34,765 nucleotides of DNA from Bacteroidota bacterium (GCA_018267655.1 JAFDYB010000039.1:1-34765), one strand, 5' to 3'. Counted from the first letter of the stretch, positions 1 to 8,417 are shown. The notes: a model not told the origin generated them from the sequence alone. Program-made: numbers and translations.

Positions 1-71
1 CGCTCCGATTTAAAGTGAATGCGGCAACTATCTTCGCTGCTAAAATTGGCTGTAAAAGAAAATAAATTCAT
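1..71 (-). CDS. IS1595-like transposase, N-terminal fragment (cut by window edge)
   Basis: Reading the minus strand from the ATG at 71 gives 23 codons (MNLFSFTANF then SSEDSCRIHF, KSE) before the window ends. This opening, with a phenylalanine-rich start and the pattern S-x-E-D-x-C-R-x-x-x, resembles the start of IS1595-family (ISXO2-like) transposases, just before their zinc-ribbon. A Bacteroidota-type -7 box lies 17 bases upstream. Only the first few percent of the protein is visible, so whether the element is intact cannot be judged. Family assignment is from memory of the N-terminal pattern, not from a search. Confidence 0.55.
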   Translation of the reverse strand, partial: MNLFSFTANFSSEDSCRIHFKSE

Positions 72-87
72 CTGATTGATTTTGAAA

Positions 88-95
88 CAAATATA
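88..95 (-). promoter_or_regulatory. -7 box of the transposase-like gene
   Basis: The minus strand reads TATATTTG, a full match to the Bacteroidota -7 consensus TAnnTTTG, 17 bases before the ATG at 71. I see no TTTG at the expected -33 position. Confidence 0.4.
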
Positions 96-107
96 AGAAA
101 TTATGAG

Positions 108-133
108 TAATTACGGATATTCAATCGTAATTA
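108..133. repeat. 8-bp palindrome between divergent genes
   Basis: TAATTACG at 108-115 is exactly complementary to CGTAATTA at 126-133, with a 10-base spacer. It lies between the divergent transposase-like gene and the DUF7793-like gene, over the place where the -33 box of the rightward gene should be. It may be an operator, part of an insertion-sequence end, or chance in AT-rich DNA. Confidence 0.4.
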
Positions 134-144
134 AACAAAGGTTT

Positions 145-152
145 TACCTTTG
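145..152 (+). promoter_or_regulatory. -7 box of the DUF7793-like gene
   Basis: TACCTTTG matches the Bacteroidota -7 consensus TAnnTTTG and ends 20 bases before the ATG at 173. No clear TTTG is present 19-21 bases upstream, where a palindrome lies instead. Confidence 0.45.
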
Positions 153-172
153 CGAGATTTGCTTTACTTTAC

Positions 173-598
173 ATGAAAAACATCCCAAATAACAAAATTA
201 ATGATGTTACGGTTATAAAATCAGAAAAACACAGCAATTTTACAATTTCGTTGCGTAGCGATGGTATTCTGCAGTTTGATATATATGATGATATTGAATT
301 TTCGTATGCCGACGCTGTTGAATTAATTGATATTTTAGAGACCTTTGGGGAGGGGAAAAAGTGCAAAAATTTATACATTATAGGAAAACATTGTTCTGCC
401 AAAATGGAGGCTATTCAATATTTTAGTTCTGATGCTTCGTTACCATTTACAGCAGCCGATGCTTTAGTAATTCAATCATTAGCACAACGTCTTTTAGGAA
501 ACTTTCTTGTTAAATTAATTAGAAGTAAATGGCCCATTCGGTTATTTACAGAAAAGGAGAAAGCCGAAGAATGGCTGCTAAGTATTAAAGAGGAATAA
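173..598 (+). CDS. DUF7793-like (STAS/SpoIIAA-type) protein
   Basis: This small soluble protein of 141 residues has no signal peptide or membrane helix. It opens with beta-strand-like segments (ISLRSDGILQFDIYDD, about residues 27-42). A helix around residues 46-58 and a strand (NLYIIGKH) follow. It ends with the pattern LAQRLLGNFLVKL...PIRLFTEKEKAEEWL (about 104-135). That order, and especially the end with a hydrophobic helix, a short basic stretch, FT-x-x-E-x-A and WL, fits the DUF7793 family of Bacteroidota, which has a SpoIIAA/STAS-like fold and no established biochemical role. It has its own -7 box and is followed after 42 bases by a lipoprotein gene. Family placement is by recalled pattern; function is unknown. 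Confidence 0.7.
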   Translation: MKNIPNNKINDVTVIKSEKHSNFTISLRSDGILQFDIYDDIEFSYADAVELIDILETFGEGKKCKNLYIIGKHCSAKMEAIQYFSSDASLPFTAADALVIQSLAQRLLGNFLVKLIRSKWPIRLFTEKEKAEEWLLSIKEE

Positions 599-640
599 AA
601 TAAAAACGGCTTGTCAAATAAATTTTATTATCTTTAAATA

Positions 641-1354
641 ATGTTCTCAAAGGCAACTATATTATTTGCAGGGTTTGTATTTATTGTATTTTCGTGTGCC
701 AAAAAATCGCCACAATCTGTTGATATGGGCTACGATTACTACCCTACAAAGCAAGGAAAATATGTTGTTTATCAGATAGACAGTGTGGTTTACAATCAAA
801 TTCCTGCTGATACTGTGTATTATAAGTATTTAATAAAAGAAGTAGTTTCAGATTCTTATACTGACAATATTGGGAACACGCAAATACGCCTTATGCGTTA
901 TATAAAAATGTACAATCCTATAAAAATATATGATAGCATACCTTGGTCAATTAAAGAGGTATGGCGCATTACGCCAAGCGCAAAGTCAATAGTACTTTTA
1001 GAGCGCGATAAACTATTTATGAAACTTATTTTTCCTGTAACTCAAAATGCTACATGGAATGGAAACGTCTTAAACACAATTGGTGAATGGGATTATAGCT
1101 ACAAATACATTAATCAACAAGAGGCAATCAATAATGTGTCGTTAACAAATGTTTTGTGCGTTAATCAATATAATTTTAGAACAGCAATTTCATACCAAAA
1201 TTATTTTGAAAAATATGCTCGCGGCGTTGGACTTGTGTATAAAACAATTTCTAACTTGCAGTCAAATAATGTAGTGGCAGGTGTACCGGTTGAGCAGCGC
1301 ATTCAATCGGGCATCACTTACACACAACAAATTATTGCTTATGGCTATGAATAA
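641..1354 (+). CDS. Predicted lipoprotein of unknown function
   Basis: The protein has 237 residues and a type II signal peptide: basic start, hydrophobic core (ILFAGFVFIVF) and lipobox VFSC with the acylated cysteine at residue 19, followed by AKKS. It should therefore be a lipid-anchored envelope protein. The mature part starts with a DMGYDYYPTKQGKYVVYQID segment, a start I have seen in short Bacteroidota lipoproteins; the rest is beta-rich with repeated Y/V/I alternation. No enzyme motif is visible. The gene ends inside the start of the S8 protease gene (8-base overlap), so the two are probably translated together. That suggests, but does not prove, a shared role at the cell surface. Confidence 0.75.
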   Translation: MFSKATILFAGFVFIVFSCAKKSPQSVDMGYDYYPTKQGKYVVYQIDSVVYNQIPADTVYYKYLIKEVVSDSYTDNIGNTQIRLMRYIKMYNPIKIYDSIPWSIKEVWRITPSAKSIVLLERDKLFMKLIFPVTQNATWNGNVLNTIGEWDYSYKYINQQEAINNVSLTNVLCVNQYNFRTAISYQNYFEKYARGVGLVYKTISNLQSNNVVAGVPVEQRIQSGITYTQQIIAYGYE

Positions 1355-3014
1355 AAAAATAATACTCCCCTGCTTACTGTTACTTTGTTTAATAAACTCA
1401 ATTAACGCGCAGCAGTTATATAAAATTTGGGTTGCCTTTAAATCAAAAAGCGGTACACCTTATAGTTTAAGTAACCCCTCTGCATACCTTACCCCAAAAT
1501 CAATTCAGCGCCGGAGCAATTATGGTATTACAATGGACAGTACAGATTTACCCGTTAATCCATCTTATTTAACGCAATTACAAGCCGTACCTACTGTAAC
1601 ACTGCGTTACGCTTCAAAGTGGCTTAATGGCGCTGTAATTGCCACTTATAACTCAAGTGTTGCTGCAACTATTGCAAGTTTATCTTTTGTAAAAAACAGT
1701 AATGGCATATATCCTAAAATTATTAGCGAAAACAAAAACTATACACCTCAAGAAAAGCTAAGCGCTTCATCTAAAACCGAAATGGTTCAAGCTATTACAT
1801 CGTATTCATACGGCGGGTCGTATTGGCAAAATCAACAATTAAATTTACCTTGCCTTCATAATCAGGGCTATAGAGGGCAGGGTATGACAATAGGCATTAT
1901 GGATGCAGGCTTTGCTAATGCTAATATTAACCATGCGTTTGATAGTTTATTTGCAAGAGGCGCTATTTTAGGAACTTATGATTTTGTATTAGGTGGCACT
2001 AATTTATGGAATCAAGACTCGCACGGAGCTTTTGTTTTATCATGCCTTGCAGGGATACAACCAGGTATGTTAATGGGATCTGCACCAATGGCTAATTATT
2101 GGTTATTTAGATCAGAAGATGTAAATAGCGAAACCATAAGTGAAGAATATAATTGGGTTAGAGCCGCAGAATTTGCAGATAGCGTTGGCGTTGATATTAC
2201 TACTACCTCACTTGGATATACTACTTTTGATAATAACAATAATAACCACTCCTATAATGATTTAAACGGACGAACAGCGCCAATAAGCATTGCCGCCAAT
2301 TTGGCTGCACGAAAAGGCATATTAGTATTTAATGCTGCCGGCAATGGTAACGGGTCTTCTTGGCCATGGATAAGTGTTCCCGCAGATGCGGATAGTATTT
2401 GCACCGTTGGTGCAGTTGATTCGGCAGGAAACGTGGCTTCTTTTAGCTCAATTGGTCCTACAAAAGACGGCAGAGTAAAGCCCGATTTAGTGGCAAGGGG
2501 CGTTGCCACATGGTTAAGTTATGGAAATAATACAGTTGGCGGCGGTAATGGCACCTCGTTTGCAACCCCTGTTTTAGCAGGTGCTGCTGCTTGCTTTTGG
2601 CAAGCGCATAGGTTGAGAAATAATATAAATATTTTAGATACGCTTAAAAGTATTGCTTCAAATCGCATATCTCCCAATAATAGTATTGGTTGGGGTTTAC
2701 CAAATGTTTGCTTTATGCAACCCGAAAACCCACCCACAGGTATCCCAATTAATACGCTATTAAACGAAGCTAATGTTGTAATTACACCAAACCCCTTCTC
2801 AAATAACTTGTACATCAATTTATTTAATACAACTTTCTATTCAAAAGAAACAATTAGCTTTTATAATATGCTTGGCCAAGCAATTAACCCAATTACAGTT
2901 GGGTTTACCCAAAATTTTTTATCGTTTGATTTTAGTTTAATTGAATCGGGGGTTTACTTTGCTAAAATAAATACGCAACACGGTGTATTTTTAAAAAAAA
3001 TAGTAAAACAATAA
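1347..3014 (+). CDS. Secreted subtilisin-like S8 serine protease with T9SS type A sorting domain
   Basis: The ATG at 1347 is the best start because it gives a clean signal peptide (MNKKIILPCLLLLCLINS, cut after INA); an ATG at 1341 is an alternative. Counted from 1347, the protein has 555 residues. The S8 catalytic set is complete: Asp186 (TIGIMDAGF), His226 (DSHGAF), oxyanion Asn333 (NAAGNG) and Ser404 (NGTSFATPVLAG). The last 75 or so residues start with ITPNPFSN and end with GVYFAKI...KKIVKQ, the pattern of T9SS type A sorting domains, so the protein should cross the outer membrane through the T9SS and be attached or released. Sorting domain and the SprA gene in this window fit together. 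Substrate is unknown. It overlaps the upstream lipoprotein gene by 8 bases. Confidence 0.88.
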   Translation: MNKKIILPCLLLLCLINSINAQQLYKIWVAFKSKSGTPYSLSNPSAYLTPKSIQRRSNYGITMDSTDLPVNPSYLTQLQAVPTVTLRYASKWLNGAVIATYNSSVAATIASLSFVKNSNGIYPKIISENKNYTPQEKLSASSKTEMVQAITSYSYGGSYWQNQQLNLPCLHNQGYRGQGMTIGIMDAGFANANINHAFDSLFARGAILGTYDFVLGGTNLWNQDSHGAFVLSCLAGIQPGMLMGSAPMANYWLFRSEDVNSETISEEYNWVRAAEFADSVGVDITTTSLGYTTFDNNNNNHSYNDLNGRTAPISIAANLAARKGILVFNAAGNGNGSSWPWISVPADADSICTVGAVDSAGNVASFSSIGPTKDGRVKPDLVARGVATWLSYGNNTVGGGNGTSFATPVLAGAAACFWQAHRLRNNINILDTLKSIASNRISPNNSIGWGLPNVCFMQPENPPTGIPINTLLNEANVVITPNPFSNNLYINLFNTTFYSKETISFYNMLGQAINPITVGFTQNFLSFDFSLIESGVYFAKINTQHGVFLKKIVKQ

Positions 3015-3024
3015 TTATTGTTAC

Positions 3025-4272
3025 ATGAAACGTTCAGAACTTGGTCTTAATAAACTTGTATTAGTTGCAGCTTTAGGCTATTTTGTGGACATATACGATC
3101 TTGTGCTCTTTGGTATGGAGCGAGTAGCAAGCTTAAAAGATTTGTTTTCACAATATAATTATAGTGCCGAAGAGCTTTCAAAAAAAATAGATGAGGTTGG
3201 TTCATCGTTATTAAGTTACCAAATGATTGGCATGATATTAGGAGGAATTTTTTGGGGAATTTTAGGAGATAAAAAAGGAAGATTATCTGTATTATTTGGA
3301 AGTATAATTACATACTCAGTTGCAAATATTATTAATGGATTAATTAATACCACTGAGATGTATGCTATGCTTCGCTTCGTTTCTGGCTTTGGTTTAGCAG
3401 GTGAACTTGGTGCTGGTATAACACTTGTGAGTGAAACAATGCAAAAAGAAAAACGTGGTATAGGCACTACCGTTGTTGCTTCAGTTGGTTTATTTGGGGC
3501 AGTAGTTGCCGGTGTTACTACTCTTTTAATTAATAATTGGCGAGCTAGTTATTTTATTGGAGGTGGAATGGGGTTACTTTTATTATTTTTAAGAATTGGT
3601 GTTTTTGAAAGCGGAATGTATAGTGCCATGAAAGAAAATGAACATGCAAAAAAAGGAAATTTTTTTTATATTTTTTCTCACCCAAAAATTTTACTTAAAT
3701 ATTTAAATATTGTACTTATTGCCGTACCGGTTTGGTATGTTATGTATTTTTTAGTGCAATTTGCACCCGAAACTACAAAGGCTTTAGGCATGAACAACGG
3801 CCCTAAAGATGGTCGTATCCCAATAATGGTAGCCTATATTGGCATTACAATAGGCGATGTGTTTAGCGGACTTTTAAGCCAAAAATTAAAATCTCGCAAA
3901 AAAGTACTTTTACTTTTTATTAGTTTAACACTCGCCTTATCAATTATTTATTTTGCTCTTTCTACTGTTAATATTGCAGTTTTTTATTGTGTTATTTTTT
4001 TTATTGGCTTTGCAACGGGTTATTGGGCAGTATTTATGAGCAGTGCATCTGAACTTTTTGGCACAAACATTAGAGCTACCGTAACTACTACAGCACCAAA
4101 TTTTGTAAGAGGTTCCGTTACTTTGATGAGCTTGGCGCATATAAACTTACAAATGCATTTTAGTAAAATAAACAGTATAATAATAATAGGATGCTTTGTT
4201 TTTGTGTTAGCCTTTTTTGCTTGTTATAAATTAGAAGAAACATTTAGTAAAGACATAAATTATGTTGAGTAA
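3025..4272 (+). CDS. MFS transporter
   Basis: This 415-residue inner-membrane protein has about 12 hydrophobic segments. The opening (ALGYFVDIYDLVLFG), the acidic and basic loop after helix 2 (GILGDKKGRLSVL, the MFS signature loop) and the segment GYWAVFMSSASELFGTNIRA near residue 330 are typical of the major facilitator superfamily, in the branch that includes sugar, metabolite and aromatic-acid symporters. Proton-coupled uptake or export of a small solute is expected; the substrate cannot be read from the sequence. The gene starts 10 bases after the protease gene and its end overlaps the next gene by 11 bases, so it probably belongs to one transcript that runs to rimK. Confidence 0.85.
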   Translation: MKRSELGLNKLVLVAALGYFVDIYDLVLFGMERVASLKDLFSQYNYSAEELSKKIDEVGSSLLSYQMIGMILGGIFWGILGDKKGRLSVLFGSIITYSVANIINGLINTTEMYAMLRFVSGFGLAGELGAGITLVSETMQKEKRGIGTTVVASVGLFGAVVAGVTTLLINNWRASYFIGGGMGLLLLFLRIGVFESGMYSAMKENEHAKKGNFFYIFSHPKILLKYLNIVLIAVPVWYVMYFLVQFAPETTKALGMNNGPKDGRIPIMVAYIGITIGDVFSGLLSQKLKSRKKVLLLFISLTLALSIIYFALSTVNIAVFYCVIFFIGFATGYWAVFMSSASELFGTNIRATVTTTAPNFVRGSVTLMSLAHINLQMHFSKINSIIIIGCFVFVLAFFACYKLEETFSKDINYVE

Positions 4273-4636
4273 ACAAAATAAAATTACAGTAGTTATTGGA
4301 GCATCGCCCAATGAAGAACGGTATAGCTATAAAGCTTGCATAAAACTTTCTGAAAATGGACACACTGTATATCCCTTAGGGGTTAAAAATGGCTCTATAA
4401 ATCACTTAGAAATAATTACCCAACGACCAATTATTAATAATGTAAATACAGTTTCGCTTTATATTAATAAAAATATTCAAACCACATGGGAAAATTATAT
4501 CATAAGCTTAAGCCCTAAAAGAGTTATTTTTAACCCGGGAACTGAAAATCCTGAGTTTGAAGTAAAATTAAAATCTCAAAACATCGAAATAATAAATGCC
4601 TGCACATTGGTTATGTTAAGTATTGGCAATTACTAA
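4262..4636 (+). CDS. CoA-binding domain protein (CoA_binding_2 type)
   Basis: The protein is a single Rossmann-type domain of 124 residues. The N-terminal strand and loop (ITVVIGASPNEERYSYKA, residues 8-25), the HTVYPLGVK segment and the later VIFNPGTENPEFE segment match the stand-alone CoA-binding proteins of the YccU/CoA_binding_2 type. In that family the Asn-Pro-Gly and Glu residues line the nucleotide site. The usual physiological role is not known; members bind coenzyme A in structures. The ATG lies inside the end of the MFS gene (11-base overlap), a sign of translational coupling. No other domain is fused. Confidence 0.8.
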   Translation: MLSKQNKITVVIGASPNEERYSYKACIKLSENGHTVYPLGVKNGSINHLEIITQRPIINNVNTVSLYINKNIQTTWENYIISLSPKRVIFNPGTENPEFEVKLKSQNIEIINACTLVMLSIGNY

Positions 4637-4658
4637 TAATAACTATTAAAATCAACTT

Positions 4659-5327
4659 TTGAGTTCTTATAATCTAGTATATTTACACATCAAAAAAGTT
4701 AACTGTCTAATAATTGCTTTATTTTTTGCGTCGGAAATATCGGCTCAACTTGACTCTACCGTTTGGCTAAAATCATACTATAGAAAAGAAGAAATTATTT
4801 ATAACAATAAACGCTATCGTATTTATAATAATTATTTAACACTCGGTGCAGGTTACGCCAACTCTTCATTTAGAAACGATATACAAAAAACGATTAACGT
4901 TGATTTTAATTTTCATATTCGAAAGTTGTACTTTCAGTCAAGCTTTATGATTAGCGGTAGTGATTTTTTAGGAACCAGCGATATAGAATTAAAAGGAGGA
5001 GTAGGGTATAGAAAAGAGCAAGTTAAAAATAACATGGCGGCGTACGTAGGTGCCGGATATAGCACAGGCGCTTACGCCGTGCCTGACCCAAATAACCCCG
5101 GTTATACAATGGGAGCAATTTACGAAGCTCCTTTAATATATGCTTGCGCAAGCTATGTTTATAAACTTGAGTATGATATTGGTGCGGGCTTAGAGCTATT
5201 TACTTCATATAGCACACGCCAATTTATGTTTGGCGGAAAGTTAATTTTATACTTTTCAGGTGCTTATCGCGGCCCTAAAAAAACAATCAACAAATATGTT
5301 CGACCTTTAAAATATGCAAAAAAATAA
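4659..5327 (+). CDS. Secreted, outer-membrane-type protein of unknown function
   Basis: The reading frame has no ATG near its start; TTG at 4659 is the likely initiation codon, giving 222 residues. A signal peptide is visible (KKVNCLIIALFFASEISA, cut before QLDS). The mature part alternates polar and aromatic residues (LTLGAGYANSSF, LYFQSSFMISG, AAYVGAGYSTGAY, YACASYVYKLEYDIGAGLEL, FTSYSTRQFMFGGKLILYF), as expected for transmembrane or lipocalin-like beta strands. About eight such strands can be counted, so a small beta-barrel is likely. The end overlaps the FAD oxidoreductase gene by 14 bases. I do not recognise a family; the function is not inferable. Confidence 0.7.
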   Translation: MSSYNLVYLHIKKVNCLIIALFFASEISAQLDSTVWLKSYYRKEEIIYNNKRYRIYNNYLTLGAGYANSSFRNDIQKTINVDFNFHIRKLYFQSSFMISGSDFLGTSDIELKGGVGYRKEQVKNNMAAYVGAGYSTGAYAVPDPNNPGYTMGAIYEAPLIYACASYVYKLEYDIGAGLELFTSYSTRQFMFGGKLILYFSGAYRGPKKTINKYVRPLKYAKK

Positions 5328-6360
5328 TTTTTTAATTATTGGTAACGGCCTTGCCGGAACTGTTTTAGCGCATACTTTAAAGCAGCATCAAATTTCTTTC
5401 TCAATAATTGCAAATAAAGAATTGAGCAAGAGTTCGTGGGTTGCAGGTGGTTTATGGAACCCCGTAGTATTTAAACGATATACAAAAAGTTGGATGGCAG
5501 ATGTGCTGCTAAGTGAGATGAAATTATTTTACCAATTATGCGAAAAAAAACATTCAGCTAAATATTATTACGAATTACCTTTACTAAAACCCCTTGCAAA
5601 TAACGATGAAATTAAGTTTTGGAATAAGGCCAGCGATTTTAATAACTATTTACACGATCAATTAATCTTGCCAGAAGAATTATGTTTTAAAAACATTCAA
5701 CACCCAATGGCCTACGGCTTAGTTAAAGAAACTGGAAGAATTAACTTAGAACGCTTTTTAACTTTATCACATAGCGAATTTGCTTCTGTAACAACTAACG
5801 AAACTTTTGACTATAATGAAATTATAATCAATGAAAATGACTTAGTATATAAAAATAATAGTTATTGCGCTGTTATTTTTTGCGAAGGGCATTTAATGAC
5901 AAGTAATCCGTTATTTAATAAAACAATGCTAAAACCTGCTAAAGGTGAGTTGCTAGAGCTAGAAAATGAAACGATTGACATTAAAAATTATATTATTACA
6001 AAAAACTCTTTTTTATTTAACCTTGAAGCAAATAAATATATATGCGGCGCCACTTATGAATGGGATGACTTAACAGACCACGTAACTGAAAAAGCTAAAC
6101 ACGAACTTTTAAAAAAAGCAGCACTTATATCAAACACTCATTTTAAAATAACAAAACAACTTTCAGGTGTTCGTCCATCAAGTGTTGATCGCCGTCCAAT
6201 TATAGGCCAACATCCTGTTTATAAAAACATTTATGCCTTTAATGGACTAGGAACAAAAGGCGTTATGCTTGCTCCTTATTTTGCAAAACATTTAACTAAG
6301 CACATAATTAATGGTGAAAAATTAATGCCCGAGGTAAATCTTAATCGTTTTTATTTATAA
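5314..6360 (+). CDS. FAD-dependent oxidoreductase (D-amino-acid oxidase/DAO fold)
   Basis: The protein has 348 residues with a dinucleotide-binding motif at its very start (FLIIGNGLAGTVLA, residues 6-19; GxGxxG). The segment SSWVAGGLWNPVVFKRY (about 41-57) is the flavin-contacting region seen in DAO-family enzymes. The C-terminal block (LSGVRPSSVDRRPIIG, then YAFNGLGTKGVMLAPY) is the second flavin-binding part. It should oxidise a C-N or related bond of an amine or amino acid with FAD; the substrate is unknown. No signal peptide, so cytoplasmic. It overlaps the preceding gene by 14 bases and is followed after 8 bases by the retropepsin-like gene. Confidence 0.85.
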   Translation: MQKNNFLIIGNGLAGTVLAHTLKQHQISFSIIANKELSKSSWVAGGLWNPVVFKRYTKSWMADVLLSEMKLFYQLCEKKHSAKYYYELPLLKPLANNDEIKFWNKASDFNNYLHDQLILPEELCFKNIQHPMAYGLVKETGRINLERFLTLSHSEFASVTTNETFDYNEIIINENDLVYKNNSYCAVIFCEGHLMTSNPLFNKTMLKPAKGELLELENETIDIKNYIITKNSFLFNLEANKYICGATYEWDDLTDHVTEKAKHELLKKAALISNTHFKITKQLSGVRPSSVDRRPIIGQHPVYKNIYAFNGLGTKGVMLAPYFAKHLTKHIINGEKLMPEVNLNRFYL

Positions 6361-6368
6361 ATTTATGT

Positions 6369-6833
6369 ATGCAAAATAACCTTCGTATAATTGGTCGTCG
6401 CGAATTTGTAAAATTGCCCCAACTCGAATTATATAATATTGAAGCAAAAATTGATACCGGCGCATATACCTCAGCGCTACATTGCGATGCAATTTGGATT
6501 GAAAAACAAAATAATCATCATCAATTGCAATTCACAATTTTAGAAACTATAAATGGCATTACAGAAACAAAAAAATTTTCATACAACATCTTCAAAAAAA
6601 AGCGAATAAAAAACTCCTTTGGCGAAGATGAAGAACGTTATATTATTAAAACTTTAATTTGTATTGGACACAAAAAAATTATTGCCTCACTTTCACTTAC
6701 CAACCGCGATAAAATGCGTTACCCTATGCTAATTGGAAGAAAAGCTTTAAAAGGAAAATTTTTAATAGATGTAAATAATATTCATACCAAAGGAATTAAA
6801 CTTAGTAAATACATTAAAACAATTTCAAAATGA
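6369..6833 (+). CDS. Retropepsin-like protease of the RimB / 'ATP-dependent zinc protease' family
   Basis: The 154-residue protein carries [13 protein letters not shown] (residues 7-19) and [14 protein letters not shown] (27-40), where DTGAxTSALH is the aspartic-protease-like active-site motif of PF05618. Near the end [16 protein letters not shown] (about 113-128) is the second conserved block. The family is named 'ATP-dependent zinc protease' in databases but is structurally a retropepsin-like aspartic protease. Members called RimB are linked to RimK. Here the stop overlaps the rimK start by four bases (ATGA), which supports a joint role in modifying or trimming the tail of ribosomal protein S6. 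Direct substrate evidence is lacking. Confidence 0.82.
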   Translation: MQNNLRIIGRREFVKLPQLELYNIEAKIDTGAYTSALHCDAIWIEKQNNHHQLQFTILETINGITETKKFSYNIFKKKRIKNSFGEDEERYIIKTLICIGHKKIIASLSLTNRDKMRYPMLIGRKALKGKFLIDVNNIHTKGIKLSKYIKTISK

Positions 6834-7726
6834 AAATAGCTGTATTATCTCGCAACAAAAATTTATATTCAACAAAACGAATTTTAGAAGCCGGAGAGCA
6901 ACGCGGGCACGAAATGCTTTTGCTAGATCACATGAAATGTGTGTTGGTTATAGAAAAAGGTCGCCCACATATTTTTTATAATGGTAAAGAGATTACCGAT
7001 GTGCAAGCCGTAATACCAAGAATTGGTGCCAGTGCTACTTTTTATGGGAGTGCAGTGGTGCGGCAATTTGAAATGATGAAAATTTTTACAGCTGTTGAAT
7101 CGCAAGCCTTAGTGAGGTCAAGAGACAAATTAAGAAGTTTACAAATTTTATCACGGGCGGGACTAGGAATCCCAAAAACAGCATTTGCATCATCTCCAAA
7201 GGATAAAGATATAGACAGTGTTATTGATAGCGTTGGTGGTGCGCCTTGCGTTGTTAAGTTACTCGAAGGTACACAAGGTATTGGGGTTATTTTAGCTGAA
7301 AATTATAAAGCGGCAACTAGCGTAGTAGAGGCTTTTTTAAAACTTGAAGCAAATATGTTGGTTCAAGAGTTTATAGCCGAAGCAAAAGGAGCCGATTTTA
7401 GAGCTTTTGTGGTAGATGGACAAATAGTAGGCGCAATGAAACGTCAAGCAAAAGAAGGTGAATTTAGAAGTAACTTACATAGAGGAGGCTCTGCTACACT
7501 TGTTACACTTTCAGCAGAGGAAAGAGCCACTGCAATTAAGGCCGCAAAAAAATTAGGTTTGGGAATTGCGGGTGTAGATTTATTAAGAAGCAATAGAGGC
7601 CCCCTAGTAATGGAAGTTAACTCATCGCCCGGACTAGAGGGAATTGAAGGAGCAACAGGCGTTGATATTGCAGGAAAAATAATTGAATATGTTGAACGAA
7701 ATGAATTTAATAAACCGGGCGAATAA
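6830..7726 (+). CDS. rimK: Ribosomal protein S6 modification ligase RimK
   Basis: RimK is an ATP-grasp ligase that adds glutamate residues to the C-terminus of ribosomal protein bS6. The protein has 298 residues, close to the 300 of the E. coli enzyme. Visible parts are the N-terminal preATP-grasp domain ([10 protein letters not shown]...; [11 protein letters not shown] near 62-72), the ATP-grasp region ([20 protein letters not shown] near 98-117; GTQGIGVI for the nucleotide loop), [20 protein letters not shown] and the metal-binding end [14 protein letters not shown]. It is the last gene of a dense run starting at the MFS gene and is coupled by a four-base overlap to the retropepsin-like gene. 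GC content looks slightly higher than its neighbours. Confidence 0.92.
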   Translation: MKIAVLSRNKNLYSTKRILEAGEQRGHEMLLLDHMKCVLVIEKGRPHIFYNGKEITDVQAVIPRIGASATFYGSAVVRQFEMMKIFTAVESQALVRSRDKLRSLQILSRAGLGIPKTAFASSPKDKDIDSVIDSVGGAPCVVKLLEGTQGIGVILAENYKAATSVVEAFLKLEANMLVQEFIAEAKGADFRAFVVDGQIVGAMKRQAKEGEFRSNLHRGGSATLVTLSAEERATAIKAAKKLGLGIAGVDLLRSNRGPLVMEVNSSPGLEGIEGATGVDIAGKIIEYVERNEFNKPGE

Positions 7727-7736
7727 AAATTAGCAT

Positions 7737-7744
7737 TAGCTTTG
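7737..7744 (+). promoter_or_regulatory. -7 box before the ThiE-like gene
   Basis: TAGCTTTG matches TAnnTTTG and ends 16 bases before the ATG at 7761, in the 34-base gap after rimK. There is no TTTG at the -33 position, so the gene may also be read from the upstream transcript. Confidence 0.4.
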
Positions 7745-7760
7745 GCAAAATAAAAATACA

Positions 7761-8393
7761 ATGAAACTATTGGTAATTACTCCATCAAAAAACATAGAGG
7801 CAGAAACAAGTATTGTAACTAAAATGTTTGAAGCCGGATTACCTACTTTACACCTGCGTAAACCAAAATTCACAACGCAACAAATGAAAGAATATCTTAG
7901 CGAAATTCCTATTCATTTTCATCAGCGCATTGTAATTCATTCGCACCATAAGCTTTGTTTAGTCTTTCCTTTAAAAGGCATTCATTTAACCGCTACACAT
8001 CTTGAACATAAATGGCGCTACAAGTGGCTTAAATTTAAATTAAGGTTAAAGTTTTCAAACATCTCAAAAAGCAAATCGTATGGCAAATTGCAGAGCGCTT
8101 ATGATAACGAGAATCAAACATTTAATTACTACTTACTAGGTACCATGTTTAATTCGTTAACCGGCAATTTTTATCATGGATTTTACAAGGAGGGTATTGA
8201 AGCGCTTATTAAGTCAACCAAAAAAAAAATAATAGCAAGAGGAGGAACATCTTTGTCAAGTATTGAGCCGGTTTTCAACATGGGGCTTTATGGTATTGCA
8301 TTTAACTCGTTTATATGGGAGTCTGAAAATCCTTTTGAACGTTTTTTAGAAATAACTCAAACTTTTAAATCATTAAATATTGAGTTTGATTAA
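7761..8393 (+). CDS. ThiE/TenI-like thiamine phosphate synthase family protein
   Basis: The 210-residue protein has the TIM-barrel pattern of the ThiE/TenI superfamily: LHLRKPKF (residues 30-37) after the first strand, RIVIHSHHKLC (about 56-66), KGIHLTATHLE (about 73-83), a central YYLLGTMFNSLTG and an RGGTSLSSIEP phosphate-loop region near 165-175. ThiE joins the thiazole and pyrimidine phosphates to thiamine phosphate; TenI-type members are aminotransferring or isomerising relatives with the same fold. No other thiamine gene is nearby, and the usual ThiE loop residues cannot be matched one by one, so ThiE and TenI cannot be separated. It converges on sprA, 23 bases away. Confidence 0.72.
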   Translation: MKLLVITPSKNIEAETSIVTKMFEAGLPTLHLRKPKFTTQQMKEYLSEIPIHFHQRIVIHSHHKLCLVFPLKGIHLTATHLEHKWRYKWLKFKLRLKFSNISKSKSYGKLQSAYDNENQTFNYYLLGTMFNSLTGNFYHGFYKEGIEALIKSTKKKIIARGGTSLSSIEPVFNMGLYGIAFNSFIWESENPFERFLEITQTFKSLNIEFD

Positions 8394-8417
8394 ACTCTGA
8401 TAGAGTTATAAAACTCT
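8382..8417. repeat. Nested inverted repeats between converging genes
   Basis: Four arms alternate: GAGTTT (8382-8387), AAACTCT (8392-8398), AGAGTT (8402-8407) and AACTCT (8412-8417). Each neighbour pair can form a stem with a 3-4 base loop. They span the end of the ThiE-like gene and the 3' end of sprA. This could be a weak two-way terminator, though no long T-run follows on either strand. Confidence 0.4.

Noticed and set aside
611..636. Promoter before the lipoprotein gene (TTG...TATCTTTA)
   Set aside because: The spacing is about 15 bases and the box ends five bases before the ATG, which leaves no room for a leader.
1281..1346. Upstream start for the S8 protease
   Set aside because: It would put 22 extra residues before a clean signal peptide and would lie entirely within the lipoprotein gene.
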